A DNA stretch of 64,000 bases. Origin: Ursus arctos. Lineage: Eukaryota > Chordata > Mammalia > Carnivora > Ursidae. Positions 21,779 through 34,182 of the stretch are shown piece by piece. The notes beneath the pieces were generated by a model. That model worked only from the letters and a program-made list of their open reading frames with translations, was not told where the DNA came from and searched no databases. The DNA lies in contig NW_026622930.1 of the NCBI RefSeq assembly GCF_023065955.2, positions 16,841,449-16,905,448 on the forward strand. Reading direction: 5' to 3'. The position numbers were made by a program, and so were the translations under genes. Numbering within the stretch: the first letter of the stretch is position 1; each line of letters opens with the position of its first letter.

Positions 21779-21975
21779 GGCGCCTGGGTGGCGCAGTCGT
21801 TAAGCGTCTGCCTTCCGCTCAGGGCATGATCCCAGTGTTCTGGGATCGAGCCCCACATCAGACTTCTCTGCTAGGAGCCTGCTTCTTTCTCTCCCACTCC
21901 CCCTGCTTGTGTTCCCTCTCTCGCTGGCTGTCTCTCTCTATCAAATAAATAAATAAAATCCTTAAAAAAAAAAAA
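21779..21975 (+). mobile_element. CAN-SINE (arctoid type), complete
   Basis: Head 'ggcgcctgggtggcgcagtc', middle 'gcttgtgttccctctctcgc', tail AAATAAATAAATAAAATCC plus a 14-A run. Perfect 18-bp target-site duplication (AGAAGTGATTATCATAGA) at 21761-21778 and 21976-21993. A young insertion by these signs. Confidence 0.96.
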
Positions 21976-21993
21976 AAGAAGTGATTATCATAG

Positions 21994-24900
21994 ACATGTC
22001 AAAATAGCAAAACCATTGTCCTTTCTTCCCGGAATTTAAAGGCAGCATCTACCAGTCATATCTAACAGGTTTATTTGGAATGTGCTAATAATAATTACAT
22101 GCCTTTTATGGCCCTTTTAAATCTCACAAAATACTTTCAATTCTACTATTTGATTTTATATTCGTTAAAAATCCTGTTAAGTAAATGAAGCTAATATTTA
22201 TTATTTCAAAATCACAAATGAGGGATCATAAACCCAAAGATGTAAATCACATTCTTATTGTAATCCAGGCTAATCCCCCATTACTATGAAATTGGGTAAC
22301 ATCCTTTACATTGTATGTAACAATCCAGGAACCCACCTCTGTCAGCCAGGGACCCCAGCTGGACCTGGACTACCCGTGATTGGGACACTGAGCCTGGCCC
22401 TTTTGTCCTCCCGAGCCATTGCTAACACAGACTCAGTTGTCTGGGATTATACAAAGAAGTGTATGAAAAGAGTAAAGAATGATCGTTATCCCTGATTGCA
22501 TCTACCATTTTATTAATGGTAAAAACACTGGTTTTTGTCAAATCAGAATCTTAGTGTCTCAAATAGTTTTGAGAACAAGGAGTCACTGTTTCAGTCCTTC
22601 TTTAATCTTGAAACATTTGAAGGCTGTTAAGGGAGGCAGGGTGAGTTCACCTGGGTTCATCCTCATCATGAAAGAACAGATCTGTAGAATTCATCTTCTA
22701 TTGCCAATATCGTCAATTTTTAAATGGTCCTTATTCAAATTTCATCACATGTGGGTACATTTCAGGTTATTCACTCATGAGTCTCTGAGTGAACTTGGTC
22801 AAGGTTCAATTTCCTCAATCATTAAATGATATATTTTATTCTTAAAATTGCCATCATTTTTATTTGTGGATTCCAATTATTCTATTCATCTGAATAATTG
22901 CTTCAAATTTCTCCAGATACATATCAAATCAATATTTTTTTTAAATAAGAAATACATCATCTTCACTGACTTCAACCATTTCAGGAGTGTATGTTTCATG
23001 TTAAATAATAGTGCCATTATAGACCAATGAGTAAATGTACCTGTTACCATGCTTAGGAACAATGTAGTGCCCCTGAGAAACTCCAAGCACTTAGGCCATG
23101 TGAGTAACTGTCCACCAGCAACTTACCACTGATCATCTTTTAAGAGGGTTGTCAGCAGAAACCATTTCTCACAGACCAACAGAATAAGGATCAAAAAGGA
23201 AAAGAGGGAATTACGATTTTAGAGATGAGCTGGAGAATTCAGAACCACTTTAGTTTTTCAAAGAAAAGGAAGGGAGAATAGAGTTTTTTAAAAACAAGGA
23301 AAGGACACTTTGGCTTTTGAATTGTCAGAAGTTCACACTAACCAAATGCATTATGAAATTACATAGTACAGAACTAATGAGTTTTGAAGGAAAAGTAAAG
23401 CTGGGAACTCTGGTCCATATTAAAGATATAAGGCAACAGAAACATTTTCCATTCACTGCTAAAAAGAAAAAAAAAACGAGCAAAATTAACAGTAAATAAA
23501 AGGTTATAAAAACAGTGAATATAAGCCCATTAAAGGAGGATCATCATATCAATGTGAGTTTACACATGTTAAATTATTAATGATTAGTAATCTCTATTTT
23601 AATATCATTATTATGCTTGATATACAATTTGTTGGATCTAGTGTCTATGTAGTTTCAAAGAAATTACTTTACATGCATACTGAGATCTGATTGCTATACC
23701 TACAACATAATAATACTTTTAGAGAAGGAAACTTGCTTAGTTTCCATCCCAAATAATAGCACCTTTTTAAGATCATAGAGTTCATTGGTCATTCATTCTA
23801 AATCAAGCTTTGAATTTAATAACAACTCTTCAATATTCAAATTGAAAATCTTATGATTGTGGAAAATGTATAGAAAAACACATGTATAAGTGTCTGGAAT
23901 TTGGTATAAAGCACATTTTTAGCTGGAGAAGAATTTCTTTAATTCTTAAATCCCCTTCACTTTATATGAACCATGAAGTTTCAGCAATAATCCTATGGAA
24001 ACAAGTCTGTGGCGCAGTTCTTAAAAGAAATAAAATTTCAGCATGAACATTTCTGACTTTTCCTGACATTTTAATTTCAATAAAGCATAAAATAAAGCTG
24101 CCAATCCATTCGCTCATGGGAAAATGAATCCATGCATTTTTACAGGATTTATAACTAAATACCCAACATATATTTCCATAAGAGCCATCTGAGGCTCTTT
24201 TTCTTCCATTTGCAGGTTTGGCTTCAAAAATAAACTTAGGGGACGTTGTCTTTTTAGAGGTAAATGCAGTGTTCTGTGTAAAATTCAAGAAATGCCCAAA
24301 AGTTTAAGAAAATGAATTTACAAATTTTGTATTATTGCTAAATTTGGTAAAAGCAAGTTTTCTTCCTCGTACTCTTTATAATGATTGTGGGATAAAGCCT
24401 CCTTACATTATAGTGACTGTGGTATAAAATTTCCTTACGCACACACGGAAGCTAGAATCGGTGAATTCCAGGGGATGATATGCTGTCCTAGACAAATTTC
24501 TGAGAGAGTGTGCTTAATCTGCATGATGGTAAACACTTGTTATTACTTCTTCCCTCCTTTGATTTGAAAACCAGAGGTTACATGGAGCATTTAGAGCTGA
24601 TTCCAAGTAGTCACTTTATGGTAAATAGACTTTACTAATGTTTAAGGGGCACTGTGCTCTCACCAGGATGATCAGTGACTAATGAAGTCTTCTGTGTAAT
24701 CCAAACCTTGTCGCTAATACGTCTTTTCCTTCCTATCACACTCCGTTTATTTTTGAGATTGTAGAAAGATAGCTTCCTTCACCTGGATACAGACACTCTC
24801 CCCTCCTTCTACAGAAATGCCAATAACCTTTATTTCATTTGTTCCACAATACAGCCTTCAGTCTGCTGTGATCAAATGACATTATGGCATGGTTCCATTT

Positions 24901-25420
24901 TTCATATCAGAAAGTAATCAACACAGAATCAATAGGAAGCCATGTTTACTCAATAATTAATTAAGTTTCCTAGAGAAAATGGATGGGCAATAATTTAGCA
25001 AACTGCACTACAAAATGATCCTTTTTTTTTTTTTTCTTATTTTGGCCAAGGCTGTCATCGCCAATTTCAAAAGGATCAGACTAAAAATATAGAGAACCAC
25101 TGAAAAAGTAGCACAGGCGATGGGCAATGGAAAAATGAAGGCAAAGGTTCGCTGTGCTTAGACCTCCAGAATGTGTCCTAAAATGCTTTAGGAAGGGTGA
25201 CACATGTAGTCATCAAAAGAGGATAACATCATAAAAAATCTGGGGTAATATCCGTTGAGACCCTTCCCTATGAATGTCTGTCTGGGTTCAGGCTAATGTT
25301 ATCTGGGTAGCAGTTGTCTATCTACAGTTATGGACTCTTTAAACTATAGAACATTAATGGTAAAAAATGTTCATCAAAACTAAAGATTATGAAGTGTTAA
25401 GTTATAGATAAAAGACAAAA
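21994..25420. other. Unique AT-rich non-coding DNA, 3.4 kb
   Basis: I recognise no repeat family or gene. Open frames of 60-116 codons (longest 22479-22829 plus, 23962-24288 minus) lack domains. A poly(T) run lies at about 25021-25035. Confidence 0.5.
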
Positions 25421-25424
25421 AAGG

Positions 25425-25850
25425 GCATTGACTAAGAGTATGGGCTCTGGAGATTGGATTCACTGAGGGTGAAATACAGATTCTGCCCTTTTCCAGCTGT
25501 CTGCCCCTGAATGCTACCTTCCCTATGCCTCAGATTCCTCATCTGTAAAGTAGGATTAGTAATAGTATCTCCACTGGGGCGCCTGGATGGCTTAATTGGT
25601 TAAGCGTCTGCCTTTGGCTTAGGTCATGATCCCAGGGTCCTGGGATGGAGCCCCTGGGTCTGACTTCCTGTTCCAAGGGGAGTTCTGCTTCTCCCTCTCC
25701 CTCTGCCCCTCCCCTCCACTCATGTTCACTCTCTTTCTCAAATAAATAAATAAAATCTTAAAAAAAAAAATAGTATCCGCATCCTAAGGTTGTTGTGAAC
25801 ATTAAATTAATGCATAAGAAGTTCATAGCACAGAGTTAAGAACTCAAATG
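25425..25850 (+). repeat. MIR SINE interrupted by a CAN-SINE
   Basis: MIR text on the left ('gtatgggctctggagattgg', 'tgcctcagattcctcatctg', 'taaagtaggattagtaatag') resumes on the right ('ctaaggttgttgtgaacatt', 'ttcatagcacagagtt') after the CAN-SINE at 25576-25769. The order matches one nearly full-length MIR. Confidence 0.88.
25576..25769 (+). mobile_element. CAN-SINE inserted in MIR
   Basis: Head 'ggggcgcctggatggcttaa', tail AAATAAATAAATAAAATCTT plus A's. AATAGTATCTCCACT before and AATAGTATCCGCATC after are the target-site duplication taken from the MIR. Confidence 0.94.
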
Positions 25851-26795
25851 TTGTTTTACCATGAAATATGAAGAAAAATATCTGTCCCCTAAGGGTGTAT
25901 GGGAACTCTTTATAGTTTCCGCTCAACTTTGCCTTGAAACTAAAACTGCTTTAAAAAATCTATTTTAAAAATCAAGGGTACACTGTCTGTTTCTTATAAG
26001 TAGAAAAATTCATTTCCCTTGGCCTTCCCATTTCCACGTGGAGAAACTTCCACTGGAAAAATACTCCTACCCTCTCCCTGCCAACTTAGTCTCCTGGGAA
26101 AGAATTACTTTTCTGATGAATGTATTTGGGAAAAGGAGCTGATGATGCTCAAATGAACCATGTTGTCTCTCTTATTTTCATGTGTATCTTTGCAGGAAGG
26201 GTCCATTCTGGTCTTGATCTCTATACAAGCCAGGTGCTGTAGGCGTGGCCTACTTGTTGTTCAGCCTTGCCAAAGACTGGCTGCATAAATCTAATTCTGA
26301 CATGAAGTATTAACGAGGGCAGCAGGGGGACATATCTAAAGCCAGGTCCTCCAATTGAGCTTTGTAGCTAGCAAAGCTGGTATTTTGTTTGCCATCTGTC
26401 TGACCCTTATGTTTACCTTTTAATTTATTTTACACTGGGATTGGGAAGTGGGGTGCTATTTGTTGACCCTCTAAAGTCTCAGCACCCTTCTTGGAGACTC
26501 ACAGTGCACACTGTTTGTACTACAAGCTGATTAGCATTGCTTACCTTCAAATTGCCAAATGTATTTAACCAAGAAATCTCAGGTGTTCATGTGTATGCAT
26601 GTGTGTGTATGACCTTGTCTTGTGTGAGTGTATGTGTGTGTGCGCGTGTGTGTGCGTAATACTAACTCTCATGGAATTAAGACTTAACCAGAATACATTT
26701 TGAACCATATTGGGGATGAAGGAATTTGTTGGCATTCCCAAACCATCACTTCCTAAAGACATTCCCTTAGATAATCTATTTCTTCAATCTGAACC
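25851..26795. other. Unique non-coding DNA with a TG-rich tract
   Basis: No gene recognised. An imperfect TG/GTGCGC tract lies at 26590-26658. Confidence 0.5.
26590..26658. repeat. Imperfect (TG)n tract
   Basis: Interrupted TGTGTG/TATGTG/GCGCG repeats; complement-strand THTHAHTH-type open frame is an artefact. Confidence 0.8.
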
Positions 26796-27140
26796 CCAGT
26801 TTTTGTTTGTTTCGCATTTAAAATGGGGATAATAACATCAATAGTAGGGGCGCCTGGGTGGCTCTGCCTTTAAGCTCTGCCTTCAGCTCAGGTCATGATC
26901 CCAGGGTCCTGGGATCAAGCCCTGCATCTCAATGGGCTCCCTGCTCGGCGGGGAGTCTACTTCTCCCTCTCCCACTCCCCTTCTTGCATTCCCTCTCTCG
27001 CTGTGTCTCTCTCTGTCAAATAAAATAAAATCTTAAAAAAATAGTAATAATACCATCAATAGTAGAGGCTTATAGTGAGGAGTAAATGGACAGTATGTGG
27101 AATGTTTCTGGCATATAATAGTATCCTCAAAAATGCTGGT
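26796..27140 (+). repeat. MIR SINE interrupted by a CAN-SINE
   Basis: Left MIR text 'aatctgaaccccagttttt' and 'aaaatggggataataaca'; right text 'tatagtgaggagtaaatgg' and 'ttctggcatataatag', separated by the SINE at 26848-27046. Confidence 0.8.
26848..27046 (+). mobile_element. CAN-SINE inserted in MIR
   Basis: Head 'ggcgcctgggtggctctgcc' lacks part of the usual 'agtcggttaagcg' segment. Tail AAATAAAATAAAATCTT. The 19-bp target-site duplication ATAATAACATCAATAGTAG / ATAATACCATCAATAGTAG (26829-26847, 27047-27065) has one mismatch. Confidence 0.94.
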
Positions 27141-27269
27141 GCTCTTCTTGCATCAGCCTCCTTCAAGCATAGAATACCTCAAAACACATAGCCTCATTTC
27201 AATAATATGTGGTCCTCCTGAGTTTTATATTGAATAGCATGGCACAAAAAATTCTCTTGGTTCCTCTTG

Positions 27270-27565
27270 GCCTGGTTAACTTCCTACACCCAGTTTCCTT
27301 CTAAATACCAACTTCCCCAACGATGTCTTTACTAATAAAAATTACATCTCCTCCATTACACTTCCTCCTGGCCCTCTGTGCTTCCTCACAGTCTTTACAA
27401 TTTTAATGTCATGTACATTTTTATAACTCTTTATTTGAAGTTTCTTCCCAACAAAAATGCTAAATTCACAAGATCTCAATGTATTCAGTTCAAACCTGCA
27501 TATTAAGGCCTAGCATAGAATAGGCACCAAATATTTGTTAAATGAGTAAGTTAAAGGAAAATTAA
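27270..27565 (+). repeat. L2 LINE 3' end
   Basis: Ends with 'ctagcatagaataggcacc' and 'atatttgttaaatgagtaag', the L2 terminus, preceded by 'cttccccaacgatgtcttt' and 'ccctctgtgcttcctcac' in L2 order. Confidence 0.75.
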
Positions 27566-27569
27566 AATA

Positions 27570-28685
27570 ATAATAATACCATTCAATTCAATCGTATTAG
27601 TACAATTCAATTGATAAATTGTACAAAATATTTATACAACTCAATCTGACACTTTGAGTGTCAGTGAAGCGTAGGAGCAAGCAAGGGTTCTTAGTGCATT
27701 CCTTCACCTATAATACCAAGGTGTGATGTAGGCTTATGTTTTTGTTTTTTAAGAAAACATCATAACCACAGGTGAGCAATATCTTACTCGGCAAGCTTCA
27801 TTCTTTTAAAATTAATAAGCATGTTCCAAAAGTGAATTAGAAAGGTTGCAGCTGAAATGAACGCCATCAAGCTGTTGGTAGAGTCATAAGGGCCACACAT
27901 GTCCACCCACACACCCTGTCATGCCTTACGTTATGAGGACTTCTCTATCTCCTAAAGAAGAACAGTCAATATTTATATTCAGCTTTGATCTCCCAAACAT
28001 TATTTCCTTTCCCAAAGAGAGTGCATTTGGCCCATGAATTTTCCCAGGAGCATCTTTGGTAAAACATGGCTGTAGCCCTCAAGGGAGGGCCATTCATTGT
28101 GGTATGTACGATTTGCCTGTGTCAGAGAACAATCTCTCTAATGACATGATTCATACATACAGAGTCCTCCCTTTGCTCTTCCAAATGCCTCTATAAAGAA
28201 GCAGCAGTGAAATTTAAAAGGTACTTACTTAAAATACAGATTGTTTGCAAAGTATATTAGCTAAAATTCAGCCAAGCCAAACTCAAATAAACTAAGGCCA
28301 TAAAAGTAATACAATGCTTTATTATATCTTACGGCTGGTAGCATCCTTTGTTAGAAAGCCACCCCAAATAGCCAATCTTTCTGTCTTTCTCTTTAATAAC
28401 TAGTAATAAGGAAGGCTCAGAAAAGTCATGCATCAAATAGTTTGCTATGGATGGTTGGAAGGGACAGAGGAACTGTTCTTTGATTTATTGAAGTTGTATC
28501 GGCTTTAGTGCATCAAGGGACAATTAGCATTACATATAGCTCAGTCTTTACTCTCAGGATGTAAAGCAGATGCATTGGATACAACAAGCTTTACCACTTT
28601 CAACAGTTCAGAAAGGGGCTGATCACTGCCAGATTCTTATCAAGATGGCATAGAAATTTACATACAAATATTATGGGAGTCAAGT
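27570..28685. other. Unique non-coding DNA
   Basis: No gene or repeat family recognised. Confidence 0.5.
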
Positions 28686-28689
28686 CAGC

Positions 28690-28930
28690 TTGATATAGCA
28701 GAAAGTGCATAGACCTTGGATCTAGACAGAGCTGGATTTAAATCCTGGTAGCTATTCACTCAATGTTGACTTAGGCAATTTATTTATAGCACTCTGAGAC
28801 TCAGTTTCCCATCTATAAGTTGGGTAAATACTTCTGACTTGAACGGTTGTTTCTCAATCATAGATAATGTATAAAACATGTAACACTGCCTAGACCATAG
28901 GGCATATTCAATCAATTTTGCTTATGGTCA
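28690..28930 (+). repeat. MIR SINE
   Basis: Near full-length order: 'gatctagacagagctggatt', 'aaatcctggtagctattc', 'gactcagtttcccatctat', 'actgcctagaccatagggc'. Confidence 0.88.
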
Positions 28931-29049
28931 ATATTGTTATCATTATATAACATAATGTGGGTCAGGGCAGGTAACATACGTAAGTGAAGTTGGCCTCATA
29001 TGAAAATGAGATTGATGGAGACCATCCTAAAAGGAAAGAGCTAAATAGT

Positions 29050-29155
29050 GACAGCACGGAGCCCGACACAGGGCTTGAACTCACAACCCAGAGATCAAGA
29101 CTTGAGCTGAGATCAAAAGTCAGATACTTAACCAACTGAATCACCCAGATCCCTG
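29050..29155 (-). mobile_element. CAN-SINE head only, diverged
   Basis: Reverse-complement head and body ('ggagcccgacacagggcttg', 'cttaaccaactgaatcaccc') are present, but the CT-rich part and A-tail are missing. Because L1-driven insertion loses 5' ends, loss of the 3' part points to a later deletion. Confidence 0.85.
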
Positions 29156-29199
29156 TCACAGATTCTTTCTGATGACTATTTCCCCAATCCTTCCAACTA

Positions 29200-30400
29200 A
29201 TTTTCCTGTATTTTTAGTTTCTTATATGATGCTGTTTCACTCCTTCTGTTCAGATTTAAAGCACCCTCATGTCCTTCATCCTAAGACTAAAATGAAAAAG
29301 ATAAAGAACAACAAAACAACCATTTCTTGATCCCATTTCTCCTAGTTGCATGCCACCCCAACCTGGCCATCGTTCTTATGCAAATTCGTTGAAAGGACAG
29401 ACTGTATTCCATTCCACTATTGCACTTAACCATTTCCACACTTTCAATCTTTAAGCTGATTTCTGACCTCACAACTCAAGCAAAATTGCTGGCACTAAAG
29501 TTAGCAATAACTTCCTAGCTGTCAAAACCAATGGCTATTTCACAGTCCCTATCTTTCATGGATCCATTCTCTGCTTCATTTGTCAATAGGTTCATTTCTT
29601 CAAAGCTGCTTCTCATCTTGCCTCCACCCTACAGCTGTCTCCCTGTCTTTGTGGATGCCTGCCTCCCAACCCCCACTGGCCCCAATAAATGCTGTGGTTC
29701 CTTAGGTTTCTACCCTTAGCCTGTTGCTCTTCTGATTCTGTAGGCTCTTTCAAGTCACTTCTGCACCCTCATGGTTTCCGAAACAAACCTATACTAATGA
29801 TTCTAAAATGTCTATTTCTGGCTGAACCAGGAAGTCAACTTCAAACTTTTATATTGAAATCCCGGCCAGAATTCTGTGATCATCTAACGTTTTGAGGTCA
29901 ATATGTCTAATACCACACTCATTAATTTCTTCCTGAAATTTTACTTCCTCTCTAGTCTCCTGTTTTAGACCCCTGAACTTACATAGTTGCCCCAGCTGCC
30001 GTGCAGGGAGTTTCTGGCCACTCTCTCTCTCCATTAATCACCCCTCCTCATCATCCACCAATTGCCAAGATCTCTAAGTTTTTTCTTGACACTTTTCTCT
30101 CTTCCCTGTCTCTGCTACCTTTCTTCTCTAGACAACTACAGTTGTGTCCTAACTACTTCTTCCTTTTAAGTTTCCTTCACATAACTGCCAGAATTATCTA
30201 TTTAAATGCAATCCTGCTTATGTCACTCACTTCGTAAAACCCTTCTTCGTCCATCCATTATGTAGAGAATCAGACCTCCTTGTTTCTATGTCATAGTCAC
30301 TGTCTCCATCTCTGTGTCTTGCCAACCTGCCCAGGCTCATCTCAAATTTTGACCTCCCCAAGCATTGTTTTGCACCACTGAACTAAATGCATTATGAAAG
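29200..30400 (+). repeat. L2 LINE, long internal fragment
   Basis: A 1.2-kb stretch keeps L2 order: 'aaaaccaatggctatttc', 'ttaggtttctacccttagcc', 'ctcatggtttccgaaac', 'tgtcctaactacttcttcc', 'cttatgtcactcacttcg'. The reverse-transcriptase frame is destroyed, and the four 61-78-codon open frames here are chance fragments. Confidence 0.65.
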
Positions 30401-30409
30401 CTATGTACA

Positions 30410-30762
30410 GAACATCTGAATCAGAAAGCCAACTCCTACCATATATATAGTACACAGAAAAGTGTTCTTCAAAATAACGTTCATAATAGCACATATTCAA
30501 AATATCCCCAAACTGCAACCTACTCAAACAGCCATATAGCGGATACAAAAATAGAATCTATTCAATGTAATGCTAGAAGGTAATGTGAATACATCAACTA
30601 CAACTGCATACAATGTCATGGATGGATGTAACAAACAATAATGAGCAAAAGAAACCAGCAACAAAAGAGCACATGCTACCTAATTCCATAAAATTATATG
30701 GAATGTGAACACAAGCAAGACTTACCTATGGTGCTACTAATTCCAAATAATTTTCCAAGGAG
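30410..30762 (+). repeat. Old L1 LINE 3' fragment
   Basis: 'gttcataatagcacatattc', 'gtcatggatggatgtaac', 'acaaaagagcacatgctacc' and 'aattccataaaattatat' follow the order of the end of ORF2 and 3' UTR of an ancient L1. Confidence 0.65.
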
Positions 30763-30764
30763 GA

Positions 30765-31150
30765 AAACTAACACAAACCAAAACCCCCAGAGGCTTCTCA
30801 CTTTCCCCAGAGTAGAAACCAGAGTACTACCCCGGGGCAGTCCTGTACAATGGTCTATAAAGTTTACATGAGCTATCTCTCACTTCTATTTCTCTGACAT
30901 ATCTCCTACTAGTCTCTGGTACATGATTTTTTTTTTTTTTTTTTTTGGCCTATCTTTAAAAACTCTAGCGCAGCCCTACTTAGGACTTTTGTACTTGCTA
31001 TCACCTCTGTCAAGAATGATCATTCCTCGAATATGTCTACATTCCTTGTTCCCTAATTTTATTCATATTTTTCTACAATATCATTTTTCCCAGTGTTCTT
31101 TAGCTTCTTTTGCAATGACCACTCTCATGCCCCCTGATACTCCATCCCAG
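30765..31150 (+). repeat. L2 LINE fragment
   Basis: 'cccagaggcttctcac', 'cagagtagaaaccagagt', 'gtacttgctatcacctctg' and 'ccagtgttctttagcttc' follow L2 order. A T20 run (30927-30946) sits inside. This repeats a segment also present at 30180-30260, so it is a second L2 copy. Confidence 0.55.
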
Positions 31151-31712
31151 CTGTATTGAGATGTAACTGACATATATCTTGTAATTTTAAGGTGTAAAAC
31201 ATTTTAATTTAGTAATACACTTATATACCGCAAAATGATAATCATCATAGCACTAGCTATTATCTCCATCATGTCACATTTCTTTTTTGTGTTAAGAACC
31301 CTTTCTTTTTTGTGGCGAGAAATTTTAAGACGTATTCTCTCAGCTTTCAAGCACATACTACAATTTTATTAACTATAATTGCCATGCTATACATCAAATC
31401 CACAGAACTTACTCATTTTATAACTGGAAGTTTGTGCCCTTTCAACAACATCTCCCTATTTCTCCCACTCCCCATTCCCTAGTAACCATCATTTTACTCT
31501 CTATTTTAGGAGTTTGCTGTTTTTTTTCAGACTCAAGATATAGGCAATTTCATATAGTATTTGTCTCTGTCTGATTGACTTATTTTATTTAGCATAATGC
31601 TCTCAATGTCCACACATGCAGATGAAAATGTCAGGATTTCATTCTTCCTTGAGGTTTCATAATACTCTTTTGTCAAACATGTCATTGTTAGTGCATACTG
31701 TATGCTACTTTT

Positions 31713-32068
31713 CTATTCTCCAAATTTACAGAATTCATCAATTAGTTCAAACAGCCTTTTGATGGAATCTTTAGGATTTTCTACATGAAAGAGCCTATCA
31801 TCTGCAACAAAGAAAATTTTTCTACTTCCTTTCTGATTTGGATACCCTTTATTTCTTATTCTTGCCTGATTGCTCTGGCTAAGATTTCCAGCACTATGTT
31901 GAATAGGACTGGTGAGAGTTGGCACTTTTGTCTTGTTCCTGATCTCAGAGGAAAAGCTTTCAATATTTCATCATTTAGTATGATGTTATCTGTGTGCTTG
32001 CTGTATATGACCTTTATTATGTTGAGGTACATTCCTTCTTTACCCAATTGCCTAAGCATTTTTATCAA
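31713..32068 (-). pseudogene. L1 ORF2 reverse-transcriptase remnant, frameshifted
   Basis: Two overlapping minus-strand frames each carry RT blocks. The upstream one (32068 to 31856) has [10 protein letters not shown], then [19 protein letters not shown]. The downstream one (31925 to 31713) has FFVADD, the catalytic Asp pair, followed by ENPKDSIKRLFELIDEF. The frames differ by a shift in the 70-bp overlap. ORF2 normally encodes endonuclease plus RT of over 1200 residues; only about 110 residues are legible here. It is part of the reverse L1. Confidence 0.9.
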
Positions 32069-33380
32069 GAAATAATGTATTTCATCAAATACTTTTTTTT
32101 TGCATCTATTGAGATGATCATACTACTTTTATCTTTCATTCTATTAGTCTAGTATATCACATTTATTGATTTGTGTATGCTCAACCACCCTTACATTCCA
32201 GGGGGGGGAAAACCCACTTGATCATGTTGTATGATCCGTTAACATACAGTTGAATTTGGTTAGCTAATATTTGTTGTGAACTTTTTGTATCTGTATTGAT
32301 CAGAAATACTGCTCTGTAGTTTTTTGTTTTGCTTTCTTTTTCTTGTAGTGTCTTTATCTGCCTTTAGTATCAGGGTAATGTTGACCTCATTAAATGAGTT
32401 TGTGAGTGTTCCCTCCTCTTTAATTTTTTAGAAGCATTTGAGAAGGATTGGCGTTAATTATTTAAATATTTGGTAGAATTCACCAGTGAAGCTATCTGGT
32501 CCTGGGCTTTTCTTTGTGGGGAGGCTTGCTATTACTGATATACTCTCCTTACTAGTGATTGTTTTGTTCAGATTTTTTATTTCTTCATGATTCAGTTTTG
32601 GTAGGTTGTATTGTTTCTAGGAGTTTAGAACATCTAAACATCTAGTTTATCCAATTTGTTAGTGTATAATTACTCATCGTAGTCTCTTAAGATCTTTTGT
32701 ATTTCTGTGATATCAGTTGTAATGTCTCCTCTTTCATTTCCAAATTCATTTATTTGCATCTTCTTTCTTTTTTTATTAGTCTAAATAAAGTTTTGTCAAT
32801 TTTGTTTATATTTTCAAAAAAAGCAGCTTTTAGTTTCATTCATGTTTTCTGTTTTTTTTTTTTCTGGTCTTGATTTCATTTATTTCAAATCTGATCATTG
32901 TTATTTCTTAATTTGTTCTTTTTCTAGTTCTGCTAAATGTAAAGTTAGGTCGTTTACTTAAATTAAACCTCTCTTAGAACTGATTTTGAGGCATCCCGTA
33001 GGTTTTGTTATGTTGTGTTTCCTTTTCCCTTTGTTTCAAGATATTCTTTTGATTTCCCTTTTGGTTTATTCTTTGACCTACTACTTCTTCAGGAGTGTGT
33101 TGTTTCCAAATATTTGTAAATCTTCCAGCTTTCCTCATTATTGGTTTCTAGTTTCATACAACTATGGTCAGAAAAAAAAAATACTTGTTGTGATTTCAAT
33201 ACTTTTAAATTTGCTAAGATTTGTTCTCTGAACTATCATATGATATATCCTGGAGAATATTCCATTTGTGCTAGAGAAGAATGTGTATGGTGGTGTTGGA
33301 TGGAATGTTCCGTATATGTCTGTTAAGTCTACTTGATCTAAAGTATGGATCGATTCCAACATTTCCTTGTGAATTTTCTT

Positions 33381-33558
33381 TTCTCTTTTTAAGATTTTAT
33401 TTATTTGAGAGAGAGAGCATGAGCAGAGGGAGGCGTAAAGGAACAAGGGGACTCCCCACTGAGCAGGGACCCCCAATGCAGGGCTCTATCATTGTACCCT
33501 GGGACCATGATCTGAGCCAAAGGTGGACACTTAACCGACTGAGCTACCCAGGCGTCCC
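33381..33558 (-). mobile_element. CAN-SINE A of a tandem pair, reverse
   Basis: Tail complement (AAGATTTTATTTATTTGAGA), GA block, 'cccactgagcagggaccc', head 'gagctacccaggcgtccc'. Left target copy TCCTTGTGAATTTTCTT at 33364-33380; right copy at 33559-33575 is shared with SINE B. Confidence 0.95.
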
Positions 33559-33575
33559 TCCTTGTGAATCTTCTT

Positions 33576-33771
33576 TTTTTTTTTTAAGATTTTATTTATT
33601 TATTTGACAGAGATAGCGACAGCCAGCAAGAGGGAACACAAGCAGGGGGAGTGGGAGAGGAAGAAGCAGGCTCATAGTGGAGGAGCCTGACGTGGGGCTC
33701 AATCCCACAACGCTGGGATCACGCCCTGAGCCAAAGGCAAATGCTTAATTGCTGTGCCACCCAGGCGCCCC
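33576..33771 (-). mobile_element. CAN-SINE B of a tandem pair (arctoid type), reverse
   Basis: Tail complement plus 'gagatagcgacagccagc' and 'gagggaacacaagcaggggg', the complement of the arctoid-type middle, and head 'gccacccaggcgcccc'. Flanked by TCCTTGTGAATCTTCT at 33559-33574 and 33772-33787, so it inserted into the target duplication of SINE A or reused that site. Confidence 0.96.
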
Positions 33772-34182
33772 TCCTTGTGAATCTTCTGTTTGGATCTATC
33801 CATTCTTTAAAGTAGGGTACTGAACACCTCTACTGTTATTGCATTGTTGCGTATTTTTCCCTTAGATCTTTCAGTATTTGCTTAATATAATTAGGGCTCT
33901 AATGTTGGGTGCATTAGTATTTATGATCATTGTATCTTCTTGATCAACTGACCCCTTTATTATCATATAATGACCTTCTTTGTCTTACCATTTTGGCTTC
34001 AAGTCTGTTTGGTCTGATATAAGTATAGCTACGCTTGGTATCTTTTGGTTTTCACTTACATGGAGTATCTTTCTCTATTCCCTCAATTTGAGCCTCTGTG
34101 TCCCTTAAAGTTGTAGTCCCTTGTAGGCCACATATACTTGGGTCATTTGCTTTGTTTTGTTTTAATCTATCCTGTCACTCTG

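Noticed and set aside
30927..30946. T20 run as a possible tail-only insertion (also T24 at 21503-21526)
   Set aside because: No target-site duplication could be found beside either run, unlike the case at 54122-54190.
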